Origin: an uncultured Clostridia bacterium
GTDB taxonomy: Bacteria; Bacillota; Clostridia; Christensenellales; UBA1242
NCBI GenBank assembly: GCA_944377165.1
Contig: CALWEJ010000006.1
Span: 1 to 64,000 of the forward strand
Direction: 5' to 3'
DNA: 64,000 nt
Shown: positions 1-10,600 of the stretch, in pieces
Position numbering within the stretch: the stretch's first letter is position 1
Layout: every line of letters begins with the position of its first letter
The notes under the pieces: model-generated
The model's input: the letters and a program-made list of their open reading frames with translations, nothing else
The model's database searches: none
What the model was told of the DNA's origin: nothing
Made by a program: the position numbers and the translations under genes

Positions 1-138
1 TTCGATTGGGACAAGCGAACAAACAAGCTTAAAACGATGTTCGCGCTGTGAAACAAGCGAACGAGTAAAAGTGCAGTTTGTGAGCGAAGATAGGTGGTAC
101 CACGAGCAATCTCGTCCTATCAAGTGGGGCGAGTTTTT
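1..138 (+). promoter_or_regulatory. T-box riboswitch leader of pheST (3' part)
   Basis: A T-box leader senses uncharged tRNA, here presumably tRNA-Phe, and allows readthrough into the synthetase genes. The conserved T-box element (AGGTGGTACCACG) is at 92-104. It is followed by a terminator whose 9-bp stem (CTCGTCCTA at 111-119, TGGGGCGAG at 125-133) runs into six T residues. Antiterminator and terminator would be mutually exclusive. The window begins inside the leader, so Stem I and the specifier loop are missing or incomplete and the Phe specificity is inferred from the downstream genes. Confidence 0.92.
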
Positions 139-179
139 TATTTATAAACAACAACCCAAAAATTAAAAAAGGAGCGATT

Positions 180-1202
180 ATGAAAGACAAAATTGAAGAA
201 ATCTTAAAATATGTTAAATCAGCGATTGAGACAGTACAAACAAGCGCTGAAGCGCAAGCTTTAAGAGTTGAAATCTTAGGTAAGAACGGAAAACTTACTG
301 AACTATTTCGTTTTATGAAGCAAGTCCCAGCCGAAGAAAGACAAGCAATGGGTCAACTATTGAACAATGCGAAAAATGAAGCAGATATGATTATTAGCGC
401 GAAAGAGACATTCTTATCAGACAGCGAATTAAACGAAAAATTAATGAAAGAAAAAATTGATGTCACTCTAGATTTAAACGAAGATGAAATCGGCGCTTTG
501 CACCCTGTCACTCTCGATTTTATGCGCATAGCTGAAATTCTAACCGGTATGGGCTTTAGCCAAATCGACGGACCAGAAATCGAATATGACAAATATAATT
601 TCGAACTTGTGAACGTGCCTAAAGACCACCCTAGCCGTGATATGCAAGACAGTTTGTACATTACACCTGAAATTCTTATGCGTACACAAACGAGCAACAC
701 ACAACCGCGCGCAATGGAAAATATACGTCCACCTTTCAAGGTATTTACGTTCGGACGCGTATTTAGGAAAGACGATATAGACGCGACTCATACCCCTGCT
801 TTCTACCAACTAGAAGGAATATATGTAGATAAAAAAGTCGGTCTAGCCGACCTAAAGCACGATTTGTCACTTATCTTAAAGAAATATTTAGGCGAAAGCA
901 CAAAGACAAAATTTAGAGCATCATATTTCCCATTCACTGAACCTAGCGTAGAAGTTGACGCGGAATGTAATATTTGTAAGGGTAAAGGATGCCCAGCTTG
1001 TAATGGTGCAGGACAATACGAAATTTTAGGCGCCGGAATGATACACCCACACGTACTTGAAATGAACGGAATTGACCCTAATATTTATAGCGGATATGCG
1101 TTTGGGTTCGGATTCGACCGCTTCCCTAAAATGCGCTATAAAATCCCTAACGCAAAAGTTATGTTCGAAAACGATATACGTTTTTTAAAGCAATTTAAGT
1201 AA
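180..1202 (+). CDS. pheS: Phenylalanine--tRNA ligase alpha subunit
   Basis: PheS is the catalytic subunit of the alpha2beta2 enzyme that charges tRNA-Phe. The 340 residues match the family length. An N-terminal coiled-coil region (about 1-85) precedes the class II catalytic core. Motif 2 is visible as FGRVFRKDDIDATHTPAFYQLEG-like sequence around residues 193-215, and motif 3 as GFGFDRFPKMRY near 316-327. The family's Cys cluster (CNICKGKGCPACNGAG) lies near residue 265. The ATG has a good ribosome site (AAGGAG) 6 nt upstream. It follows the T-box leader and precedes pheT by 175 bp. The 3' end of the gene is duplicated in that gap. Confidence 0.98.
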   Translation: MKDKIEEILKYVKSAIETVQTSAEAQALRVEILGKNGKLTELFRFMKQVPAEERQAMGQLLNNAKNEADMIISAKETFLSDSELNEKLMKEKIDVTLDLNEDEIGALHPVTLDFMRIAEILTGMGFSQIDGPEIEYDKYNFELVNVPKDHPSRDMQDSLYITPEILMRTQTSNTQPRAMENIRPPFKVFTFGRVFRKDDIDATHTPAFYQLEGIYVDKKVGLADLKHDLSLILKKYLGESTKTKFRASYFPFTEPSVEVDAECNICKGKGCPACNGAGQYEILGAGMIHPHVLEMNGIDPNIYSGYAFGFGFDRFPKMRYKIPNAKVMFENDIRFLKQFK

Positions 1203-1285
1203 TAAAATTGATTTAAAATTGTATGAGTTTCCTGACAACTTGCTTGGCAGTCAATGATATACGTTTTTTAAAGCAATTTAAGTAA
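1173..1285 (+). repeat. Direct repeat of the pheS 3' end
   Basis: The last 30 nt of pheS including its stop codon (1173-1202) recur exactly at 1256-1285 in the pheS-pheT gap. A weaker third echo (ACGTTTTTAAACT) follows at about 1296. Between the copies lies an imperfect stem-loop (CTGACAA / TTGGCAG) at about 1232-1250. This looks like a partial tandem duplication, and the second copy is not translated from pheS. Confidence 0.9.
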
Positions 1286-1377
1286 ATTTATTCAATACGT
1301 TTTTAAACTACTTATATGGCTTTACAAAAATACAATATTTTTAAACATCTATTTATCAAATAATAACAGGAGAAAAT

Positions 1378-3750
1378 ATGAAAATTTTATTATCGTGGAT
1401 AACTGATTATGTAGATTTATCTAATTTAACAACGCGTGAAATTGCAAAAGGTCTTACCGATGTCGGCTTTGAAGTGGAAGAAATAATCGATAAGTCGAAA
1501 GGGTTAGACAAAGTGGTAGTTGCGCGCATTACAAGTATAACGAAGCACCCAGATGCGGACAAACTAGTTGTTTGTCAAGCAGATTACGGCTTCGGTAAAA
1601 CTCAAATCGTCACACACGCGGACAATATGAAAGTAGGCGATAATGTACCGCTCGCACTTGACGGTGCTAATTTACCAAACGGCGCTAGCATAAAGAAAGG
1701 AATGCTCCGCGGTGTCGAATCAAACGGAATGTTCTGTTCGGGCGACGAACTTAATATTGACGACTCTATCTATCCGGGTGCAGAAGTTAATGGGTTGCTA
1801 ATTCTTGATAAAAATTTGAAAGAAGGTACTCCTATAGCAGAAGTCTTAGGTTTAAATGAAATCGTCTTAGACGTCAATGTACTACCTAACCGTGCGGACT
1901 GCAATTCAATATATGGAATAGCAAAAGAGTTGTCCGTTATATTTAATAGAAAATTAAACCCACTTGACTTAACATATACGACTAATAGCACTAAAAAAGT
2001 TAGTGTGTCAGTCGAAGATAGTGACCTTTGCCCTAGATATGAGTCAGTAGTAGTTGAAAATGTAAAAAACGGCGCTAGCCCTAGTTGGATGCAAAAGCGC
2101 TTAACTCTACTCGACCATACTCCACACTCACTTTATGTAGATATTACTAACTATGTTTTGCTCGAAGTGGGACAACCTATGCACGCATTCGACCTATCAA
2201 AAATAGCGGGCGAAAAAATAATTGTGCGCCGTGCTAAAGCGGGCGAAAAATTGTTTACTCTTGACGAAAAAGAACACGAGTTAAACGAAAACAATCTTAT
2301 CATTGCGAATGCAAACGAACCTATGGTTATCGCTGGAATTATGGGCGGTGCGGACTCTGGAACTTATGAAACAACAAAATCAGTTATGCTAGAGAGCGCT
2401 AATTTCCACTTTGCAAATATAAGAAGAAGTGCGCACGCACTCGGTATGAGTAGTGATTCTTCAATCCGATATTCGAAAGGAATAAACGTAGAAAATACGG
2501 ATATCGGTTTAAAACGTGCACTAAATATTATCTCTAATTTAAATGCCGGCGATATTTCTTCAAATATCATTGACATATGCGTAAAATTAGGCGAAAAGCG
2601 CGTTGTCACTTCACGCGTTGATAAAATTAATGAGCGATTAGGTCTTAACATTGATAGCGCCACTATGATAGATATACTTAATAGATTAGGCATTTCAACG
2701 AGCGAAAAAGACGGCATTTTAACTTCAATTATTCCGCCTGAGCGAACAGACATTTCACGCGATTGCGATATATGTGAAGAAGTTGGTCGTATTTACGGAT
2801 TAGATAAAATTGACATTACCAATAGTACCGCCACCGAATTTAGCCCTGTAGGCGAATTGACGGTAGAGCAAAAAAATATAAACCGAATAAAATTAGCTTG
2901 TACCTTAACCGGATTCAGCGAAATAATGACTTGGCAATTCGGTAGTCCAAAACTTATTGCAAACGCAGAGATGAATTTAGACGAACATATTGTTATCGCT
3001 AACCCTATCGGACAAGATTATAGCGTCGTTAGACGTTCGCTCATACCGGGAATGTTGAATACTATATCCTTCAATTTAAAGCAAGGGAACAAAAACTTAA
3101 ATCTATTCGAACTCGCGCGCGTATTCTTAGCAAAATCATTACCTTTAAAAGAGTTGCCAGACGAACATAATAATCTATGTATCGCAATGGCTGGCGATTA
3201 TGACTTCTACCGACTAAAAAATAAATTAAATACTATAATGGCGAGCATTGGTATTAAATTAGAATATCGTCAATCACAAAACAAAATCTTACACCCCGGA
3301 ATTTCAGCGGACATCTATTTATATAATAGAAAAATCGGTGAAATAGGTGCTGTACACCCTAAAATTTTAAATAACTTTGACATTAACTGCAAGGTATTTA
3401 TCGCTGAAATTAATCTATCAAATGTAATCACGCGCTTAAATGATAGACATACTGGAAATGCTCCGGATAAATTACCTAATATTTCGCGTGATTTAAGTAT
3501 TGTCGTTGATATGGACACACCGGCTAGCAAGATTATTGATGTTGCCCTAAAGGCTGATAGACAAAATATAGTTGATGCAAAAGTGTTCGACGTATATGTA
3601 TCTGATAGTTTAGGCGAAAATAAAAAGAGCATTGCTTTCACGTGCGTTATCCGACAAGGCGAAAAGACTTTAAATGAAAATGAAATATCCGCAATTATGA
3701 ATAATGTACTTAATGCGGAAATAAAAGAGTTTAACGCAAAACTTCGTTAA
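1378..3750 (+). CDS. pheT: Phenylalanine--tRNA ligase beta subunit
   Basis: PheT pairs with PheS and carries the editing and tRNA-binding domains. At 790 residues it has the full bacterial length. In order it shows an OB-fold tRNA-binding domain (about 40-150, with the HPDADKL motif), B3/B4 editing region (about 210-370), B5 domain (about 405-475), a class II-like core, and a C-terminal FDX-ACB anticodon-binding domain (about 695-790, starting near LPNISRDLSIVVD). The start follows AACAGGAG, a clear ribosome site. It is the second gene of the T-box-controlled pheST operon and ends just before a strong terminator. Confidence 0.98.
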   Translation: MKILLSWITDYVDLSNLTTREIAKGLTDVGFEVEEIIDKSKGLDKVVVARITSITKHPDADKLVVCQADYGFGKTQIVTHADNMKVGDNVPLALDGANLPNGASIKKGMLRGVESNGMFCSGDELNIDDSIYPGAEVNGLLILDKNLKEGTPIAEVLGLNEIVLDVNVLPNRADCNSIYGIAKELSVIFNRKLNPLDLTYTTNSTKKVSVSVEDSDLCPRYESVVVENVKNGASPSWMQKRLTLLDHTPHSLYVDITNYVLLEVGQPMHAFDLSKIAGEKIIVRRAKAGEKLFTLDEKEHELNENNLIIANANEPMVIAGIMGGADSGTYETTKSVMLESANFHFANIRRSAHALGMSSDSSIRYSKGINVENTDIGLKRALNIISNLNAGDISSNIIDICVKLGEKRVVTSRVDKINERLGLNIDSATMIDILNRLGISTSEKDGILTSIIPPERTDISRDCDICEEVGRIYGLDKIDITNSTATEFSPVGELTVEQKNINRIKLACTLTGFSEIMTWQFGSPKLIANAEMNLDEHIVIANPIGQDYSVVRRSLIPGMLNTISFNLKQGNKNLNLFELARVFLAKSLPLKELPDEHNNLCIAMAGDYDFYRLKNKLNTIMASIGIKLEYRQSQNKILHPGISADIYLYNRKIGEIGAVHPKILNNFDINCKVFIAEINLSNVITRLNDRHTGNAPDKLPNISRDLSIVVDMDTPASKIIDVALKADRQNIVDAKVFDVYVSDSLGENKKSIAFTCVIRQGEKTLNENEISAIMNNVLNAEIKEFNAKLR

Positions 3751-3755
3751 TATAG

Positions 3756-3787
3756 AAAAATTCAAGCATAAGTTTGCTTGAATTTTT
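3756..3787. terminator. Bidirectional terminator between pheT and gerAC
   Basis: A 13-bp perfect stem (AAAAATTCAAGCA / TGCTTGAATTTTT) with a 6-nt loop lies between two convergent genes. A-rich and T-rich flanks allow termination on both strands. Its right arm overlaps the gerAC stop. Confidence 0.9.
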
Positions 3788-5030
3788 AATATTCACTTCT
3801 AATATTTATTGTCGTTTCGAATCGCATACCGTCAAGATAGTTATCAATACCAACTCTTTCTAAATATTTCTTAAACTGTTTATGCTTCAAAGTGTTGAAC
3901 TGCATATAAGCGTCAATCGTGTCAACCTTATTAACCTTGCTAAACGTTTCGACTTCTTTCATATCTTCGCTAACTTTTTCTTTAATCTTTTTTATAAGTT
4001 CTGGAGTTATAAAATCTCTATTACGTTTAAGCATATTTACTTCTGGTGTATTATCTCCCACTTCTTCGACAAATACCATTAAATCTATTTCGGACTTATA
4101 TACCGGTGTATCTCCGTCGAATATCGGCTTTACCTTTATACTTTTCTTCACTATTGAAATTGTCACTTTCGCATTGTCATATAAGTGGTCGCTAACCCCT
4201 TCTACGACTATGCTACCTTCTTCCGATTCGTTTAAGAAAAAGTTAAGTTTATCTACCATATCAGAGTCAATTTCAAGGTATTTTTTACCCTTTTTGAATA
4301 CGCACATAGAGCCGTCATTTACTAGATATTTTTTCCCTTCACTAGATTCCCCACTCTCATTGTTTGATTGTGAGGTGCTCTGCGAAGATGATGCTGAAAC
4401 TTCAATCGCATTTTTTTCTTCAGTTGTACTAAGTTTAATAATCGGCATTATACCTAATGAAATATCCGAATAATAGCCTATATAAAACGTTTCAACATTA
4501 CTATCCGCCGCTGCAAAATAACGTTCGTCGTAGTTTATTATTTTCTCGATTTTCAGCGATTTATTCATAGCAAGAGTTGTGACTGCGTTTACGAAATCTA
4601 CACTATCCCCACTCGCGTTTATTAGTGTAGTGTTTCTACCCACCTTTTTAGTCCTCGTCATAAAATCTAGGACTTTCATAACTCCGCTTTCGCTCAAATT
4701 GTCCCCTATACCTAAAATCTCACACTGAGCAAAACCAATATCTTTACCCACCGCGAGTGCGATATTGCTTACCGCCTCTCCTAACGTGTCGCCCTCTCCG
4801 CTATACACATCATATTTAGCAGTTTTGCCGTCCGAAGGTGACAAGACAGACACAGCAACACCAATTTGTCCGCTATCCGTTTCGTCAACACACATCATTG
4901 TCACAATCGCAGATGTTTGACTCATAGCGGGCTTATTTGCGTTAGGCAATGTTAACACTAATAGTAGGATAAAGAGCCATAGCGCAATCTTCCTTGGACT
5001 AAATATTGTTTTTAACTTTTTCATCGCCAT
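3786..5030 (-). CDS. gerAC: Ger(x)C family spore germination protein
   Basis: GerAC-type proteins are the membrane-anchored, outward-facing C subunit of nutrient germinant receptors in the spore inner membrane. This 414-residue protein has an N-terminal hydrophobic segment (about 15-30), the usual Ger(x)C N-terminal domain and the C-terminal domain ending in ETTINIRSEY. It is third in an AA-AB-AC operon and overlaps gerAB by 32 nt. Most GerAC proteins are lipoproteins with a GCWD-type lipobox. Here no Cys occurs before residue about 47 and the corresponding region reads LPNANKPAMSQT, so anchoring is probably by an uncleaved signal segment. A ribosome site is not decisive because the start lies inside gerAB. 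Confidence 0.88.
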   Translation of the reverse strand: MAMKKLKTIFSPRKIALWLFILLLVLTLPNANKPAMSQTSAIVTMMCVDETDSGQIGVAVSVLSPSDGKTAKYDVYSGEGDTLGEAVSNIALAVGKDIGFAQCEILGIGDNLSESGVMKVLDFMTRTKKVGRNTTLINASGDSVDFVNAVTTLAMNKSLKIEKIINYDERYFAAADSNVETFYIGYYSDISLGIMPIIKLSTTEEKNAIEVSASSSQSTSQSNNESGESSEGKKYLVNDGSMCVFKKGKKYLEIDSDMVDKLNFFLNESEEGSIVVEGVSDHLYDNAKVTISIVKKSIKVKPIFDGDTPVYKSEIDLMVFVEEVGDNTPEVNMLKRNRDFITPELIKKIKEKVSEDMKEVETFSKVNKVDTIDAYMQFNTLKHKQFKKYLERVGIDNYLDGMRFETTINIRSEY

Positions 5031-6126
5031 TCACCCTTAATTTTTGTTTTTTTACTTTTCTATTATGCACAAGATAGCCTAAACATATGATAATCGGAAC
5101 AATATACGCGCCGGATATTGTTATTATTGAAGAAATTGGATTATAGAATATTTCTTCAAGTCGCACAGTTATCTTGCCTAAATAACTCCAAGTAAAGATA
5201 AATACCAAAACTAATAAGATAGGAACAATATCATTTTTTATATTAAACATATATTTAATCGCTTTTGTTAGAGCAAACGAATATAGTGCAAGTTGTACCG
5301 TCTGCGCGACTATCCAAAGCGAAACCACTAGCCAACTAAGTTCGCTAATGCTCGAATCCCCGCCTGAAAATTGACTTATGTCGCTTAAACAAAATGCGTG
5401 CGTAGGGCTAGTTATCTGGAATAAACCGTAAAAAATTAAATACATTAACTGGACAAGTAAAATAGCAAAGAACAGATGATTAAATATCGTGAATTTTTTC
5501 TTATCAGAAAAATCAACTTTACCGAACAGCATTAGTAAAAATGTCCCTGACCCAAACCACGAAACATATTTAAAAGCACTATCGAATATAGGTCGCGCAC
5601 CATATTCAAACATAGGCAAAAATGCGGATTGCAAATGTACGCCTGAAAATGCCTTAATCATAATATACACACACCCTAAAATAACTGGTATATACACAAG
5701 TTCGCCCACGCGCCCAATATTGCGAATACCTTTATACACCATAAACGCAACTAAAATTACTAGCGGTATTGAAAATATGAGCCAATGAAATTCTGAATAC
5801 AAGTTTTCTATTACAAAAATTTCCATACCTTTAGACACGTTCGCTACGACAAGCGCATATTTTAATATTAATATAAATAAAATTACGCGCGTTAGAAATC
5901 TACCAAGACAAGCGGTCATAAATTCATAAACATTTTTTTCTCCGCTCTTTTTCATAAGACCTACAATTATAAAAACATATATGCTATCAATAATCATTAA
6001 CATTAATGCGGTTAGCCAACTCATATTTCCGCTAACTGTATACATTAAAGAAGGAAGTGCAGAAAATTTTAGGGTTATAAATGCGAGCAATATGAGTACG
6101 GACATTTGTCTATAACTAATCTTCAT
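4999..6126 (-). CDS. gerAB: Spore germination permease GerAB
   Basis: GerAB is the B subunit of the germinant receptor, an amino-acid-permease-like membrane protein thought to bind the germinant. The 375 residues form about ten hydrophobic helices with short loops, as in the endospore germination permease family. It starts 11 nt inside the end of gerAA and its own end overlaps gerAC, which implies translational coupling and fixed stoichiometry. The ligand cannot be deduced from sequence alone. Confidence 0.93.
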   Translation of the reverse strand: MKISYRQMSVLILLAFITLKFSALPSLMYTVSGNMSWLTALMLMIIDSIYVFIIVGLMKKSGEKNVYEFMTACLGRFLTRVILFILILKYALVVANVSKGMEIFVIENLYSEFHWLIFSIPLVILVAFMVYKGIRNIGRVGELVYIPVILGCVYIMIKAFSGVHLQSAFLPMFEYGARPIFDSAFKYVSWFGSGTFLLMLFGKVDFSDKKKFTIFNHLFFAILLVQLMYLIFYGLFQITSPTHAFCLSDISQFSGGDSSISELSWLVVSLWIVAQTVQLALYSFALTKAIKYMFNIKNDIVPILLVLVFIFTWSYLGKITVRLEEIFYNPISSIITISGAYIVPIIICLGYLVHNRKVKKQKLRVNGDEKVKNNI

Positions 6127-7567
6127 CTTTGCCCCTCCTTACCCTATTCTTGCGATTATTAGCAATAGATTTAGGGCGCGTCTTCATTTCTTTAATTGTC
6201 TTTCTAACGAAAGTATCCTCTTGGTCACTCGCGATATATGGTGCAGTTGGCGCAAGATATGCACTCTTATAACTATCAAAACTCGATAAATATGACAACA
6301 CAAACAAGCAAAACAAAAGTATTCCATATAATCCAATGCACGCGCCAATAACGACAGCAACTAATCTAAGAATACTGAATTGAGCCGCTTGTGACGGTAT
6401 AATATAAAATATGATACCAGATAGCGCTACAATCATTACAGTGGGCGGGCTAACAAGTCCTGCACTTATCGCAGTATCTCCCAAAATTAGAGCTCCGACG
6501 ATTGACATCGCCATACCAAAATATTGTGGCATTCGCAAGTTTGCTTCGTACAAAATTTCAAATAGTAATATTACGAACAGTACTTCGATAAAAGGTGCAA
6601 ATGGTATTCCTTGCGTAGTATTCATTATTGTGACAAGGAATTCAGTGGGCAAAATTTTATAATGATAGCGCTCTAGTGCGACATACACTCCGGGCAATAA
6701 AACTGCCATAATTACACCTATAAAGCGCAATACTCGAATAAATCCAACGCGAATAGGTTGACTATAATAATCGTCGCTATTCTGTAAATCTTCTATAAGG
6801 ATAAATGGCACAGTTAAGACAATCGGACTACCGTCAACTAATATTCCTATTCGCCCTTCTAACATCTTGCCGACTAAAATATCTGGTTTTTCCGTATCTC
6901 CGACCTGTTTAAAAAGTGACTTAGGTTTATTCTGCAAATACGATACAAGATAATGACTGTCTAATACTCCGTCAATCTTTATCTCCTTTAATCGTTTAAG
7001 TACCATTTTTAAAACAGATTTATCAACAACTGAATCAATATAAACCACTCCGATTTGAGTTTTCGTTATTTCGCCGACCTCAAACATATTTACCACTAAA
7101 TCTTCCGTTTTTAATCGCTTTCGAATTAGCGCTAAATTAAACTTTAAACTCTCAGTAAACCCTTCACGCGGGCCTTTTATTACGACTGACGTAGGCGGTT
7201 CGGACACGGCGCGCACTGTAATTTTTTCTACGTCACAAGCAAGAATTTTATCTGCCTTGTTTACTAACACGAGTGTCTTTCCTGATAATAGCAAAGTTAT
7301 CGCTTCATCTATGCTATCACAATCTACTGTTTCAATGGTAGATATAGCATTTTTTAAGGTAGAATATACATCTTTGTTTTTTTGACCTACGTATGAACAA
7401 ATAGGATAGATGAGTCCGTTAGTTAAAAGTTCGTTGTCTGTAATCTCGGCAATGTAGCATATTTTCAATTCTGTGCCAAAAAACTGCACAACTCTTGACT
7501 TTAAGTCTTTACTGTTGTGCAGTTTCTCTTGAATTATTTTAAACGTTTCAACTGCATTAACTTTCAT
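6116..7567 (-). CDS. gerAA: Spore germination protein GerAA
   Basis: GerAA is the A subunit of the germinant receptor. The 483 residues show the soluble N-terminal region (about 1-270, with the conserved VVIKGPREGFTESL and EGRIGILVDGSPIVLTVPF stretches) and a C-terminal membrane domain of about five helices. The basic C-terminal tail (KTRPKSIANNRKNRVRRG) faces the core side. No ribosome site is visible before the ATG. The upstream lipoprotein gene ends only 35 bp away on the same strand, so the receptor may be co-transcribed with it. Confidence 0.93.
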   Translation of the reverse strand: MKVNAVETFKIIQEKLHNSKDLKSRVVQFFGTELKICYIAEITDNELLTNGLIYPICSYVGQKNKDVYSTLKNAISTIETVDCDSIDEAITLLLSGKTLVLVNKADKILACDVEKITVRAVSEPPTSVVIKGPREGFTESLKFNLALIRKRLKTEDLVVNMFEVGEITKTQIGVVYIDSVVDKSVLKMVLKRLKEIKIDGVLDSHYLVSYLQNKPKSLFKQVGDTEKPDILVGKMLEGRIGILVDGSPIVLTVPFILIEDLQNSDDYYSQPIRVGFIRVLRFIGVIMAVLLPGVYVALERYHYKILPTEFLVTIMNTTQGIPFAPFIEVLFVILLFEILYEANLRMPQYFGMAMSIVGALILGDTAISAGLVSPPTVMIVALSGIIFYIIPSQAAQFSILRLVAVVIGACIGLYGILLFCLFVLSYLSSFDSYKSAYLAPTAPYIASDQEDTFVRKTIKEMKTRPKSIANNRKNRVRRGKDED

Positions 7568-7602
7568 TAATGCTAGTTTAACTAATCAAAATAAATTTAT
7601 TC

Positions 7603-10600
7603 TTAATTTGTAAATTGCATTGTAAATATTATCATAGTGCTGTTTGTAGAACTGTCATAAACTTGATAACTATTAACGGCAAGGTTCGTTTCCGCTACAT
7701 TATCCACGTCGTTTGTCTGCCTAAAATAATTATTCATAGCATTGACAATGGTAGTGATATTGCTAATCGGCCAACTACCTGTACCGCCAATATCTTCATT
7801 ATTGAGCCTAATTTCGAATGACGCCATTTTATTTTCATTATTTATAAGATTAAATTTAGCATACGTGAGCGCATTAAACACAAATGCTTGAAGTTCTCCA
7901 TATCCGCCAATCATATTATATCTTTGATATGTATTACTGTTTATGAATTTTAGTGAGTATTTAAAGTCACCCGCTTCGCTAGTGACAAGACTCGGCCAAG
8001 GCTTATCATTTCGGTAATCCACATTCCTATTATATAATGTGGACAACAAATCATTTCTAGTCATACTGAACGTTGCATTTACATAATAGTCATACGAATT
8101 TGTTATGAAAGGTATTATCTCACTTGCGACTGGGTTAACATTCTCTTTAACTGAAACATTTATTGAGCCTGTCATACTATCGTTAGAATAACTAAATCGC
8201 ATATTGCTCGATAAGAATTCGTCACTAACCAAATAGAATAAATGTGATGCCATATTGTACGATGCGGACAAACTACCACTATTTACATTAATTATAGGGT
8301 GATAATCTGAATATGTAATATCAACATTGTACCAATTCTTACCTTGATTATCACTAGATGTATCCACATACACTTTATTCCAACTATGTGCAATAGTTAT
8401 AGGTTGGTCGTTTGATGTGTATGACAACGTTCCGTTTACTTTACGCGACTCTATTCCTTCGATAGAGCACAACAACACAAATGCTTTACTAAACGATTGT
8501 TCTGTGGCATTTTTATTGCCCAAATAGAACTCGCCGTCGAATCCGCCGTATGAGTTATCTCTTAGCCCTAAGAAAATCCCTTCTAGGTAAAATTCCTTTC
8601 TATTTCCATAGTCTAATAAACTCCCTTCGACTTCAACATTCGCTGAATTGAAAATATTCTTTGCATCTAAGTTATAGTTGTAAGCATATATTAGCCAATC
8701 ATATATTGCTTGTACTTTTTCTAAATCGCTCATACTGTCGCTAACACACGCTAGCAATACAGCCTTAGCATTATTATATACAAGTTCGCTTACTTCGCTG
8801 TCCCCTACAAATACCGGTTTTTTACCATATTGAACAGCCATTAATAGTTGTTCGGTAGTGCTGACTTCCATTTCTTGCTTCGAATCGATAGCAAAGATTA
8901 CATTGCCCGACCTACGCATATATTTATCTAAGTATTTATAGTCGTTAGCGTAATCGTTAGCGATAGTTATGAAAGCTTGATTCGTATCTTGTTTTTCAAC
9001 ATTTAATAAGTTTTCATAATAGAGTTCAAATTTATATCCGTCATATATTGCAGTCTGTTTGACGGTGAATGACTCGTTGTCTAAAATAGCCATTTCTGGA
9101 TAAAGATTAATCAACACTTTACACAAATAGCCGAACAAAACGGTATCGGTTGATTCTTCTAATAGAGTAGCCCATTCTTCGTCCGTAGCAAAGTTATAAA
9201 TTTCATTAGAATCCGCTTCGTTAGCAAGGCGAATTGTAGCATCTCTAATTGTTTCTTCTTCGTTCAATTCTAGGTACAAGTCAAGATTATATAAATTGTC
9301 TATTCCGAAAAGATAGTAATACCATAAAACGTTAGTCAATTCATATACATTCGCGATTGAATGTGAATATTCTTTTCCGTTCATAAATATGCTGTATCTA
9401 TCGAAATCGTACGAATACATATATAAATAATTGAAACTTACTTCGTCACTGAATGGACTAGAAATATAACTAGGATTGTCGCTTGCAATCATCGCTTTAA
9501 TAGAAACAGAATAGTCACCTTCTTCAGATATAATATCAGTTATGTCTAAAGTACGCGTAATTGAATCATACGTTCTTCGCTCATATATATGCCCAGAAGG
9601 GTCGGTGATGCGAACAATAAAGTATTCCGCATTATTATCTCCTGTCCACGTAATTGTAAGCCCACTTTCTCTATCGTTATAACTATCGAATACTGGTGTA
9701 GAAAGAGTATCAAGTTTATCTATAACGGCATAAGTTGAAGACTCAACAGATGAAACGTATAGACTTCCTTCACGCGCTAAAGCTGTCACATAAATTCTAT
9801 ATTCGCCCGCTTGCTCAACATAATCAGTAATTTCGCTTGAACCATAGACTTCGAAAACATTGCTTAATCCTAAACTTTCCAAATACTCTGCATAACCGCT
9901 GTCATTTAATTTTAAAATTCGTACTTGATAACTATATGCTTGGTCTTGCAAAGCGAAAGATAGTGTATATCTACCGTCGTTTTCGCTAACGGTAATATCG
10001 GTCACTTCAGATAATTGTAATGACTTTTCGTATATATAACTATTAATTTCACTTTCAAGTACTGTACCATTATTAGAACTTGGCAATGCTTGCAATGTAA
10101 TCGTATATCTATTTGCTCCCGGAATATATGCTGTAATATCAATATGATACATCTCGTCGCCTGTATCTTTGATTGGCAATAGATGTTGACCATTTATCGC
10201 TATATCATAACTAGACGCACCATTAACTCCGTAGAAATTCAAATAATATTTGTTCGTCACTATATCATACGTTATTGGAGTTATACCATTTTCTCCAGAA
10301 GCGAACTCAGGTTTATCAAGTGCTGGTGTATGTATAATGCTTAGTGAATTTGACAATGCACTATCGCGATAGATTGACAATGTGTCCGCTAGTGCTTGGA
10401 CTTGCACTTCATATTCTCTATATTCGCCCTTCCTTATTACATATAGGCTCAAATCAATCTGAGTTGAAGTAAATACGTTGCTGATTTCTGTTATTACACC
10501 TTGTCCGTCTTTTAAATATACCTTATATGCAAGCGCATTGTTCACTGGAGAGATTTGTAGTAAATATGGGTTTGATTGACTAGAAAAACTAATTGTTGGA

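Noticed and set aside
353-739. Open frames antisense to pheS
   Set aside because: They lie entirely inside a certain gene on the other strand and have no ribosome site or recognisable protein.
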